Assembly: GCA_036924285.1 (NCBI GenBank)
Contig: JAYKYS010000018.1
Coordinates: 1,054,001-1,118,000 of the forward strand
Direction: 5' to 3'
Length of the DNA: 64,000 bases
From: Asterella californica
Taxonomy: Eukaryota; Streptophyta; Marchantiopsida; Marchantiales; Aytoniaceae
A program made the translations under genes and the position numbers. Shown one piece after another: positions 49,001-58,043 of the stretch. How positions within the stretch are numbered: position 1 is the first letter of the stretch; every line of letters starts with the position of its first letter. The notes under the pieces were generated by a model that was not told the DNA's origin, made no database searches, and saw only the letters and a list, made by a program, of their open reading frames with translations.

Positions 49001-52000
49001 TTCTTGAACTTGACTGTCTTCGGAAGACCGTCTTCGGAAGTCGACTGAACACAATTCGTATCAAGAGTGGATTTGCTTTGCTTTTGTGTTTAGAGAGGCT
49101 TGGTACGAATCCTGAGTGGAGTGGTGAGTTGTTGTGTTAATTCGAGAAGTTGGAAGTCGGGAACTAGGCCTGTGCCTCCCGGTCTTCCAAGCTTCTCAAC
49201 TCCCCATCTTCCTAGAGAGACTAGAAGACTGGAAGGCTGGCAAAATGAGCGAGAAGACGCGAGGGTCCATTCGGGTCTCTTCTGTCCGATCCATAGCAGT
49301 CGTTCCTTCTTCTTCCCGAACTTAGAAGAGAGTTGTGAGAAGTCTTGCTGGCAGAATCTGGAGGGAATGGTCGAGGGTCATGTCTTCCCATCATGCAGCA
49401 AGCTTCTTCTGAGTGCGTATGAGAGGTGAGAAGTCAGAAGAACAGAGTGCAGTTGTCTTGAGTCTGTTGTGAGGATAGATTGCGTGTAGGAAGACGAAGA
49501 CAGGTGAGACCAGTGAAGGGAAGTCTGACTTCGAGAAGTCTTCCGAGAAAGACATTGAATCGGAAGCTGTCCCAAGTGTCTTCCCAGAGGCCATTGTCAC
49601 CGCAGGAGCCCGCAACCATCTTCTGAACCTTTCTCATACTCTACTTCTCGCATATCTTGTATCTTCTGATAGGAAGTAGGATGTAATGCAAGGTGGGTTG
49701 TCTTCTTGGTAATCCATGCGAGGCCTTGCTTAGATAGGATTGTTTAGATATAGCTCGGAAGACGAGAGCTATCTAGGAAGTACTGTTAGAATCCCGGAAG
49801 ACGGAGTAGCTGTCTTCTGGAAGACTAGTTTCGTCTTCTGAGAAGTAGAAGCTAGACTGTGGACACTCGGGAAGAACTGAGCCTTCAGCTCATAGTAGGT
49901 GCTTGTGGTTTAGTGCAACAGATCTTCCAGGTATGTCGATGCATCCGCGAGGCTTGGTGTTACCCACGGCAGAATTGGCCGAGGCCACTCTTTTCCTCAA
50001 GGAGTTGGGTCTCGACTTCTTCCTGTGGGATTGGAACCTCGCAGATCAAGGGCTTCTGGAGGAGGTGTGGGCCGCGTTACCACCGCGTAACCGTGTACCT
50101 GCGAAGGCAGGAGTAGCTCGGGGAAGACCGTCTTCCTGGACTGAAGACTGGTGGCGTAAGGCGTTTCACAAGCCTGAGACCGAGAACCGAGGATATTGGT
50201 ACGAGAAGAAGATCTTGCCTAGGATTGTGAGTTCATGGCATGTGCCTAGGAGTACCACCTGCCTTTTCGTGGAAGACAGACAGGGGAGGAACGGTTGGAA
50301 GATAGAGTCTTACCGGGAGCCGAAGAAGCGACTTCTGGCGAAGTTGTTTCTGCATCTTTTCCCCAAGGGAAAAGCGCAGAAGACAAGGTACTTAGGAGAT
50401 CAGGACGTGGAGTTCCTGGAATCAGTGTGGGATGACAGAGTGCCAATCTACTGGGGCGTGTACATCCACAACTATGTACAGACGGAGCTAGCATACTTGG
50501 GTACCCCGGCGGGAGGACATCTGACGCCCTTCTTCTGCTACTTGTATGTAGCCATGGGGGATCTTAAGGAAGATCAGCTGGCAGTGTATGGACCAACGGA
50601 GCGACAGGAGGTGAAAGAGGAGACCGCGGAAGACGATGATCGAGAGGCAGCAGCAACGCCCCCTCCCACTCTGATGTCACAGCTGAGACCCGGCTCTCAC
50701 CAGAAGACGCTTCTGGTGAGGGAAGACGAGTCTAGTGGGTCGGAAGACGCCACGCCAGTGAGGAAGATGGGTCAAAGAAGTGTACCGAGGACACCCATCT
50801 CCCTCATTCATTCAGGATCGGAGTCGGACTCGGAGGAAGACTTGCTGAGTACCCGATCGGAGCAGAAGACAGCTTCTATAACACCTGGGAGTCTTCCGAA
50901 GACTCCAGAAGACGAAGGATGGATGGGCGCTCCTACTGCGATGCGAGGAAGCGCAAAGAGGAGAGCCGCTCCTGCCACGAGGAGTCTTCCACCCCGGAAG
51001 ATGAGAAGAGTAGCTTCTTCTCGTGCGCAGAAGATGAAGGCCGTAGTGGTGGAAGAGGCTTCCTGGCCTCTAGAAGACAAGGTCGACACCTCTGAGCGAG
51101 TGGTGGGGATGAACTTGTCTTCCACAGGAAGACGACTGGAGGAGTTCAGTGCCTACTTCCAGAAGGAGATCCAGTCCGCTATGGAGTTGCTGGAGAGGAG
51201 AGCGAAGGCACAGGAGAAGCCCTTACAGCCTGGATTCGGCCTGCGCACCTTGCTGCGACAGGAAGACAGCCAGCAGAAGACGGAGTCGCTGGAAGCTAGT
51301 CTCCGCACCACGGAGAAGCTTGGAGCCAGGTACAAGGCGGAAGCAGCCGCTTCTGCCAAGGAGTCGATGCAACTTCGGAAGAGCAACCAGGAGTTGCAGA
51401 CGCGAGTACAGCAGCGCGATCAGGAAGTTCTCCGAGTGCGGGAGAAGATCACTACCCTCGCAGAAGAGCAGACCACTTGGAAGATGCAGCGAGAAGCCGC
51501 AGAAGCGCGAGCTGCAGTGGAGAAGACGCAAAGAGAAGCAGCGGAGGCTCGTGCGCAGAAGATGCTAGCTCAGTCGGTAGAAGCGCTTCGGAAGAAGTTC
51601 AACTTCACCGCGGGTAAGAAGTTACTTACCTTAGCTAGGGAATGGGACAGCGGGTCCAAGACGAGGTTGATGGAATGCAGAGATAGCATGTTCAGGTACC
51701 TGGATAGACAGATAGAAGGAGTGAAGACACTTTATGATCTTCTCTCACTTCCGACACCTGCAACCGCATCTTCCCAAGCCCCAACACCCTCGACTGGGTC
51801 CGGAATGGAGAAGGAGGAGTTCGATCCCGCTGTACACTTGGTGGTGACAGCGTTGGAAGACGAGAAGACTCCAGAAGACGCCCTGGAAGACATGATGTCT
51901 TCTGGAAGACAGGAAGACGAGCCGTCTTCCCAAGTATTCCGCGTGGAGGAAGCGACTTCCCCGGACCCCTATGAGGTCGCCATGGTCCCTAGTACTGCAT

Positions 52001-55000
52001 CTGTGCCTCAGAAGACCGAAGACGCACCATTCGACTCGTCTTCCCAGAAGACCATTCCGTCTTCCGAAGTCGAAGCCGAGGAAGACGCAGCCGCAGAAAC
52101 AGCAGGGCCAACGAAGAGCGAGGAGAGGGAAGCTACCTCAGTGGTACCCGAGGTAAGTGCAGGGCTTCCCAGCCCATCAGAAGTCGAGGTAGTAGCTCCG
52201 GTAGGAGCTGATCATGTGGAGATTGCCACCGAGCAATCAGAGTAGTTAGCAAACTCAATCGACACTTCCAGATTTAGTAGGATCGGACATGCTATCTTAA
52301 GGGTGGCAGTTTTCCATGTAAAAATAGTTAGGACCCCATGTGGCAGCATAGGTAGCGTAGGAGTAACACAGTGGAGGGCTAATTGGGAAGAGGGACCGCA
52401 TGCATGTGAGGTGACACCCTCTTGTCAGCGCCTCTCTCTCTCCCTGGTGGTCGCCTCCCCTGACTCTCGAGGCAGATGGTTAAGTAGGATGACAGAGTAG
52501 GAATTAGGAGCTCTCTGCATACACACCAACATCTTATGGTGCAGGAGACTCATGACACATTATACGCTACAGAGGTCTGCACATATACAGATTCTACAGT
52601 GCAGACAGATTAGCTCTGCTCGATGTTAGACTAAGGGAATCATGCAGGAAGAAGTCTGCATTCTCTAGTTATCAGCAGCGGCTTGGAGATGTAGGTGTAA
52701 GTGGTGGACAGTCTAGGAACAGGGAACGGCATCCTCGTGCAGTCCTGTTAGCTAGGCTGGTGTGTCGAGGAGTAGACGCAGGAAGTAGCGGGAGTGAGCT
52801 TCCCAATGCCATTGTGACTTCTTCTCGGGGAATAGATTGTGGATTTGAGTGCAGCAGCTTCGCTCATGTCTTCTGGGTGGTGGAATGTATTGAATTCGCT
52901 CCCAATTGTGCATGGGAAGTGTTCTTCTTGAGTGGCGGTGAATGTCAACAGTTGTGGAGTGTAGCTTGACTCGTTCAGTAGAGCACTTGGGATCTACGTA
53001 CGAACGGTCTTCTGGATAAGGGATCCCAGAAGACAGAGCAGTCAGAGCAGCGAAGTGAGGAAGAAAGAAGCCTTCTTCTCGCAATAGAAGACGACATCCT
53101 CGAGTAGAAGACGGTGCTACAGTACTCACGTTTGTTGTCTTCCTCCCCAAACTATTACAAGCAGGGATGGCTTGTTAGTCAGGATCCGGACTAGAAGCCT
53201 GTCGGAATCTTAATTGTCTTTTTTCATCCTGTTTTCTCTTGTTTGGATTTCTTCTTCTTCCCATCTTCCCTCATCTTCCACATCTTCTTATCTTCTCTAG
53301 TGAGCTTCCGAGACTTCTATTGAGCTTCCGTGAAGGTGAATGTCGTTGTAGTGCTGCAGGAAGACAACTTCCGTAGGCAGAAGCCTGGGAAGGCTACAGG
53401 GGGCATACACCCTATGATTTATCCAACCCGTTGGAATGTGAGTGTGAGAGTAAGGTGTAACGACTGTTACTAGTCGACTTCTGCGAAGCCGGACAGCCTT
53501 CTGGAGGTGTGAGAAGACGAGCTAAACCCCCAGAAGACGAGAATCGCATCGGGAGACGGTATCGAGAAGACCGGAAGAAGCAACCTGGAAGCAGGAAGAT
53601 CGTCTTCCCGAGCTTCTCTGTGAATAGTTGTATGATATTGTAATTGGTAGTTGTTTGTTTGGGTCCAGAGCACCATTTGGCGTGTCTGGAAGACGTGTTG
53701 TTTTGTGTGGTTTTGTAAGAAGACGGGATTTCTAGGCAAAACCCGTGTGTTTGTGTGTTTGAACAGATTTTAGAACTTAGAGCAGCGTTACTTGTGCAAA
53801 TCCTCTGTGGGAACGATATCTTGTATACTAAATGGGCAAAAGGAGAAATCCTACGTCACTACAGTAGAAGACCAAAAGAAGTTCCGGGACATTTAGCTCT
53901 ATACGTGAAAAGTAAAGTAGAGGAGAGTGAGGAGGATTACGATTGGACTGAATTCATTCTGGATTCTTTGGATGCTGAAATCTCTTCTATGAAAAAGCAC
54001 ATGAACAAAGAGAAGTTGGTACGGCATCCAGAAACATGGGTGGGTATGATCTTGACTCACTTCATGATCCACATCGGTATACTTCCTGAAGGAGGAAGAG
54101 TAGAATCTTCTCGGAGAATTCAACAATCATCAAGTAAGTTTTTGTTTTCAGTTCTAAAATGTTTTATGACTTTTAAAACTTAGATTTTCCAGCATGGATA
54201 AACATAAGAATTTAATGTGATTATGTTCAAGTCCTAGTTCATGACACTCTCATGTCAAATGGATCTTGCAGATACTCCTCCTGCTGAGCAAGATCCTCAG
54301 GCCTCTCTTCATGTTCTTCTTGATCAAGATCCTCAAGCATCACTTCAAGATCCTCAAGCATCATTTCAAGATCCTCAATCTTCGTATCATGCTCCTCCTT
54401 CATCAGGTAACATATTACTAGTTGACTCACCTGTAGTTGACATTTGTATTTATTTTGATCCTTTTGTACTAGGCTTCTTTTACTTGTTGGACTTAAATAT
54501 ATTTAATGAGAATTACACTTAGTATAGTTTCCTGAATGCTTCTTATTAATCCATATTTGTTTTGCACTGTATATTTGTAGATGATGAGGCTATTCTCATA
54601 ACGAGAATGAATCAACTCCATGAAGCCATAAAGAAGAAGGAAGAAGAGCTTCAGTCCAAAAGTGTTGAACTTGAGCATGTGAACTATCAACTCATGGTCA
54701 CTAAAGAGGAATTAACAACGATACGAGCTGCAGAAGAGTTCTATCCTCATCTAGTTCACCCTACGGCAAATCGACGTAAGACCTTAATCCTTGATTTGAA
54801 TGGTCTTTTAGTCCGTGTAGGAAGGAACGAGCATGAGTTGATGCCAGCTCGTGAGAGAGGATATGTAGTGGAAACTACATCGAGGCAGTCTATATGGTAC
54901 GTGGCGAGACGTGGAGTCAAGCAGTTCATGGAGATATGTCTAGATAAATTTCATGTCATCATATGGACTTCTCGTACTCTGGTCAACACGGGCACCTTAC

Positions 55001-55608
55001 TACGTGCTATGGAGGATGCTGATTATTTGCCTCCTGGAGTTACAAGAGCGAAGGTATGCTACTTCTTATCTTTTACTTTTCATCATCTTGTTTGTATTAT
55101 ATGTTATATTCTTGAGCTATGATATTTTTTATGTGTTCTAATACATATGAATGGCATTTGTAGGTGTGTCACGTTTTTGCTCAAGATATGTGTTTGAAAT
55201 ATAAGACTGTGAGAGAAGCAGCCTTCGGGAACCACTTATACTTGAAGGATTTTACTGTTCTTCATGATCGTAACTTGAGCACAAGAGACGTTCTGTTGGT
55301 GGATGATAGTCCTGTCAAGAATTGTACCATTTAATGCTATCCACCCTCCTCCTTTTTCTCCTTTCACTATGGATAGTGATCGAGAGTTATATTTAGAAGC
55401 AACCTTGTTGCCTTGGCTTCTTCGTTGGGGAGTTTCTCCCGAGGAGACTCCATCTTACGTCGAGACTAGATTTTCTCAAGTTTTTACTCAGGATCCCTTT
55501 CTTGCACTCAAGAATTACTGGACCAATATTACTCAAGAGGAAGTTAATATTGTATGGAGATCAGTGTCATATACAGTTTCCATGGATTTGTATCCTAAAC
55601 TCAAGTAA
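46088..55608 (+). CDS. Cargo gene: RG-rich, plant-transposon-like, coiled coil and FCP1/SCP-like HAD domain
   Basis: Seven exons join in frame with GT..AG borders: 46088-46250, 47335-47531, 47640-47984, 53767-54133, 54272-54406, 54581-55053 and 55164 onward. The parts are: an RG-repeat start (IRGRGGGVGRGRDGG); a region resembling the 'putative plant transposon protein' domain (AIVQGRHIVLDESFIRESL); a DPQASLQ/DPQASFQ linker; a coiled coil (about 54600-54740); and a HAD domain with motif I LILDLNGLLV, motif II IIWTSRT and motif IV LLVDDSP. FCP1/SCP relatives dephosphorylate RNA polymerase II CTD or similar substrates. DLNG instead of DxDG marks a plant subfamily whose activity is uncertain. A one-base shift at about 55320 separates DDSPVKNC from PFNAIHP, so the last exon is broken or misassembled. 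The donor at 47985 (GTATAA) is the weakest border. Confidence 0.65.
46319..47129. repeat. Palindrome array 1 (about 19 short inverted repeats)
   Basis: Interrupted palindromes with arms GGGCGA(A/T)ACA and TGT(A/T)TCGCCC, 2-5 bp apart, occur every 25-60 bp. Clear examples are 46391-46412 (10-bp perfect arms), 46544-46567, 46708-46732, 46896-46920 and 47101-47129 (13-bp arms, one mismatch). Two kinds of spacer alternate: CTGCCGGTCGCATGTGT (five copies, the first at 46650) and CCCATAGAAGCAATTG-like (three copies, the first at 46515). The array lies in the predicted first intron of the cargo gene. Long frames on both strands cross it but read like repeat translations (Cys/Arg-rich, no domain). 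Confidence 0.9.
48030..53720. repeat. 5.7-kb segment saturated with the hexamer GAAGAC/GTCTTC
   Basis: The hexamer and its complement recur throughout; between 48078 and 48183 alone there are eight copies in about 105 bp. It appears in coding and non-coding parts and in all frames (giving Glu-Asp, Ser-Ser, or Arg-Arg/Lys-Thr). The enrichment starts just after the third exon of the cargo gene and ends just before the fourth, so the block behaves as a separate insertion in an intron. The edges show no clear inverted repeats. It holds one long ORF (49933-52245). The parts 48030-49930 and 52250-53720 contain no further gene I can support. Confidence 0.85.
49933..52245 (+). CDS. 770-residue coiled-coil protein in the GAAGAC-rich segment
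   Basis: An uninterrupted ORF; the first ATG in frame (49933) is used. The N-terminal 220 residues look folded, rich in Trp and aromatics (LFLKELGLDFFLWDWNL, SSWTEDWWRKAF, then DRVPIYWGVYIHN and HLTPFFCYLYVAMGDL), and resemble in style the plant-transposon-like part of the surrounding cargo gene. Residues about 220-390 are acidic, low-complexity and rich in ED/SS from the repeated hexamer. Residues about 400-560 form a long heptad coiled coil. A short ordered block (KKFNFTAGKKLLTLAREWD) and a second acidic tail follow. I do not recognise a function; a gag-like or structural protein of a mobile element is possible. CAGGTATGT, a strong donor-like site, overlaps the start, so an upstream exon is possible. 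Confidence 0.65.
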   Translation: MSMHPRGLVLPTAELAEATLFLKELGLDFFLWDWNLADQGLLEEVWAALPPRNRVPAKAGVARGRPSSWTEDWWRKAFHKPETENRGYWYEKKILPRIVSSWHVPRSTTCLFVEDRQGRNGWKIESYREPKKRLLAKLFLHLFPKGKAQKTRYLGDQDVEFLESVWDDRVPIYWGVYIHNYVQTELAYLGTPAGGHLTPFFCYLYVAMGDLKEDQLAVYGPTERQEVKEETAEDDDREAAATPPPTLMSQLRPGSHQKTLLVREDESSGSEDATPVRKMGQRSVPRTPISLIHSGSESDSEEDLLSTRSEQKTASITPGSLPKTPEDEGWMGAPTAMRGSAKRRAAPATRSLPPRKMRRVASSRAQKMKAVVVEEASWPLEDKVDTSERVVGMNLSSTGRRLEEFSAYFQKEIQSAMELLERRAKAQEKPLQPGFGLRTLLRQEDSQQKTESLEASLRTTEKLGARYKAEAAASAKESMQLRKSNQELQTRVQQRDQEVLRVREKITTLAEEQTTWKMQREAAEARAAVEKTQREAAEARAQKMLAQSVEALRKKFNFTAGKKLLTLAREWDSGSKTRLMECRDSMFRYLDRQIEGVKTLYDLLSLPTPATASSQAPTPSTGSGMEKEEFDPAVHLVVTALEDEKTPEDALEDMMSSGRQEDEPSSQVFRVEEATSPDPYEVAMVPSTASVPQKTEDAPFDSSSQKTIPSSEVEAEEDAAAETAGPTKSEEREATSVVPEVSAGLPSPSEVEVVAPVGADHVEIATEQSE

Positions 55609-55732
55609 GAAAGATATGTACATTGAGTCTCCATTATATAAAGTCTAAATTTTGAAAAATGACTTCATTACCTTTTTTTTTAATGAATGAAAATCTTTTT
55701 AACAATGACTTTATATGTTTCTTGTAGAAAAA

Positions 55733-56703
55733 GCGAAACATCCCTAAAGCGATACATGGATGTTTCGCACTCCGCGAAACTTCCCAAGGGGTACCTCTTT
55801 GGGAAGTATCGAGGGAAGCGATACATGGATGTATCGCTCACCGCAGCGCGAAACGTCAATGTTTCGCGCTGCACGAGGGCGATACATGGATGTATCGCCC
55901 CCCTCGAAACTTCCCAAAGGGGTACTCTTTGCGGAGTTCCGGTGAGTGCGATACATCCATGTATCGCTCCCCGCAGCGCAAAACATCAATGTTTCGCGCT
56001 GCCGATAGACGATACATGGATGTATCGCCTCCCTCGAAACTTCCCAAAGGGGTACCCTTTGCAGAGTTCCGGTGAGTGCGACACATCCATGTATCGCTCC
56101 ACGCAGCACGAAACATCGATGTTTCGCGCTGCACGAGAGCGATACATGGATGTGTCGCCCCCCTCGAAACTTCGCAAAGGGGTACCCCTTTACGGAGTTC
56201 CGGTGAGTGCGATACATCCATGTATCGCCTCTCTCGATACTCCCCAAAGAGTACCCCTTTGGCCGAAACTTCGCGGGAGGCGATACATGGATGTATCGCT
56301 CCCGATAGAACGAAACAATGTATGTTTCGCGTCACCAGGGCGGAACATGCTTGTACCGCCTCTGGCGGGACACTCTGGGAACCCTCCCGCTATCGTGAAA
56401 CACTAATGTTTCGCCGCGGGAGGGCGGAACATTGTTTGTATCGCCTCTGGCGAGAACTCGCCAAGGATCTGGGAGGGCGAAACATCAAAGTTTCGCCTTC
56501 TGAAATCGCGGTACATTAGTGTTTCGCCGCGAGAGGGCGGAACATGTGTGTCTCGCCTCTGGCGAGAACTCGCCAAGGGATCTAGGAAGGCGAAACATGA
56601 GTGTTTCGTCTCCAGCCAGGACGAAACTAGGGAGTTTCGCACTCCCTGGGCAAAACACTCTAGTTTCGCGCTGGGTGGAGGTGCGGTACACAATGTTTCG
56701 CCT
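55733..56703. repeat. Palindrome array 2 (about 22 short inverted repeats)
   Basis: The main unit has perfect 9-bp arms, GCGATACAT and ATGTATCGC, separated by GG or CC (55818-55837, 55879-55898, 55948-55967 and others). A second unit uses AGCGCGAAAC / GTTTCGCGCT (for example 55845-55870). Beyond about 56300 the units diverge (GGCGGAACAT / TGTATCGCC). Between units lie four copies of a CTCGAAACTTCCCAAAGGGG segment that is itself nearly self-complementary (CCCAAAG / CTTTGGG), followed by GAGTTCCGGTGAGTGCG. The array follows the HAD gene and precedes RPA-like gene B. Confidence 0.9.
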
Positions 56704-56861
56704 CCAGCGGGAGTAAATTTGATAACTCTAACGGTGATGGAGGACAAATAATCTAACGAGGAACAAGAACCTTGCGAGATACATGTTGTATTGCTTTAGA
56801 TTAAGCATTGCATAATGAAAGTAAGATAGTACAAGCTAACCATTTACAACCGGTACCATTC

Positions 56862-57710
56862 CTAAAACTCTTTAAGTTTTTGTAATGCTTCTACTATCTC
56901 TGAAAGCTCTCCCTTCTGTTCTCGTTGGAGCTCAACAACCGCTTGCAAATCTCGAACTATACCGAGCAAGCTCGATTCAATGTCTTCTGATCTTTCGACT
57001 AATGTCTGTACTCGATGGTTGAACCTCTCCATCTCTAGAACTTCAGCGTTATCCCTCAACTTGGCCTTCTCACTTCCTTCCGAAGGATAAAATGTTACAC
57101 TATCCATTGCAAAAGCACGATCTTCTATTCTGTCCTCGAACTCGTCCGATTCTGCTATTTCATGTTCCACGTCGAACACTGTATAACGAGTTTGCATTGT
57201 GTTCAATCCTATTTTGAAGCGCCACTTCTTCGAACAAACAAGCCTAAAAAGTCTATCTTGCTCTTCGGATGATAACTTCTCAAAAGACTCTGCGGTCATC
57301 CCTAATAACTTCTCTCCTTTACTCCAAACAACCACAATTGGTAATGCTGCTTCCTGTCGATCATAAACGCTGTAATCAATCAGTCCTAAATGAAATCGAC
57401 ACTGTCTCTTATTTCTCCTTTGACCACAAGCATGCCAAGTCTTTCTGCTGTCGGGCTGCACTTGACTGAAATATAACATCTTCTTAGCGGAGCTTGATGA
57501 AGTCTGCGAAGAGTCTATCACTTGCTTCAAGCACCCCGGGAAATTGCAAGCAAAGTACGATATAGAATTCCATTTCCGATTTTTGATTATCCTTTGAATA
57601 GAAGCAACCACCCACATGCAAGGTATGTTACTGATACACTCTTCAAATTCAGCCAAGGAACACATTGAAACACTGAAGTAGAAAACACAACTTGGCGCAA
57701 TGAATTGCAA
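56862..57710 (-). CDS. RPA70 C-terminal OB-fold-like protein B
   Basis: A 282-residue protein with the best match in the window to the RPA70 C-terminal ssDNA-binding fold. Seen: CMWVVASIQRII lead strand; zinc-ribbon-like YFACNFPGCLKQV (C-x4-C, about residues 53-65), with a second pair HACGQRRNKRQC (about 93-104); then FHLGLIDYSVYDRQ, VVVWSKGEKLLGMTAESFEKL and WRFKIGLNTMQTRYTVFDVEHE (residues 106-186). The last 70 residues form a coiled coil ending in a charged helix. It is a paralogue of the gene at 44782, more complete in its Cys pairs, and sits in mirror position at the other end of the element. Start is ATG 57710. A role in coating ssDNA during transposition is inferred, not shown. Confidence 0.75.
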   Translation of the reverse strand: MQFIAPSCVFYFSVSMCSLAEFEECISNIPCMWVVASIQRIIKNRKWNSISYFACNFPGCLKQVIDSSQTSSSSAKKMLYFSQVQPDSRKTWHACGQRRNKRQCRFHLGLIDYSVYDRQEAALPIVVVWSKGEKLLGMTAESFEKLSSEEQDRLFRLVCSKKWRFKIGLNTMQTRYTVFDVEHEIAESDEFEDRIEDRAFAMDSVTFYPSEGSEKAKLRDNAEVLEMERFNHRVQTLVERSEDIESSLLGIVRDLQAVVELQREQKGELSEIVEALQKLKEF

Positions 57711-58043
57711 GGATAGTATGCGAATAGAGTTCGCTCAACACTGAGTCAATATCGTTTGGATGTCTATACAGTTCCCGTCCTCACTGACTCGCTCTCTAAC
57801 CAGCCTCACACCAAAACAACCATATAACGCTACTACTAAAGAGCCGTTGGATAGCTCCAATGGAGCCGTTGGAAAGCTTCATTGGGTTGGAAAGCTTCAT
57901 TGGATACTACGGTAACCCATATTCGAGGAAGTACAACCCGTAATCATAAAGCCCATGTTAGAGATCGGTGTGATCTGCTCAGTCCTCACTCACTTCTGCA
58001 TTGATACACGGACACAATAAATAAGAACATGAATGAATGTTTC

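Noticed and set aside
48573..49429. Upstream exons of the 770-residue protein
   Set aside because: Several open frames overlap on both strands because the hexamer-rich DNA lacks stops. No one frame can be preferred without transcripts.
55687..56406. 239-codon frame and its minus-strand partners across palindrome array 2
   Set aside because: Same reason: the peptides repeat the palindrome unit in each frame (for example YMDVS). No family resemblance and no codon preference distinguish one frame.
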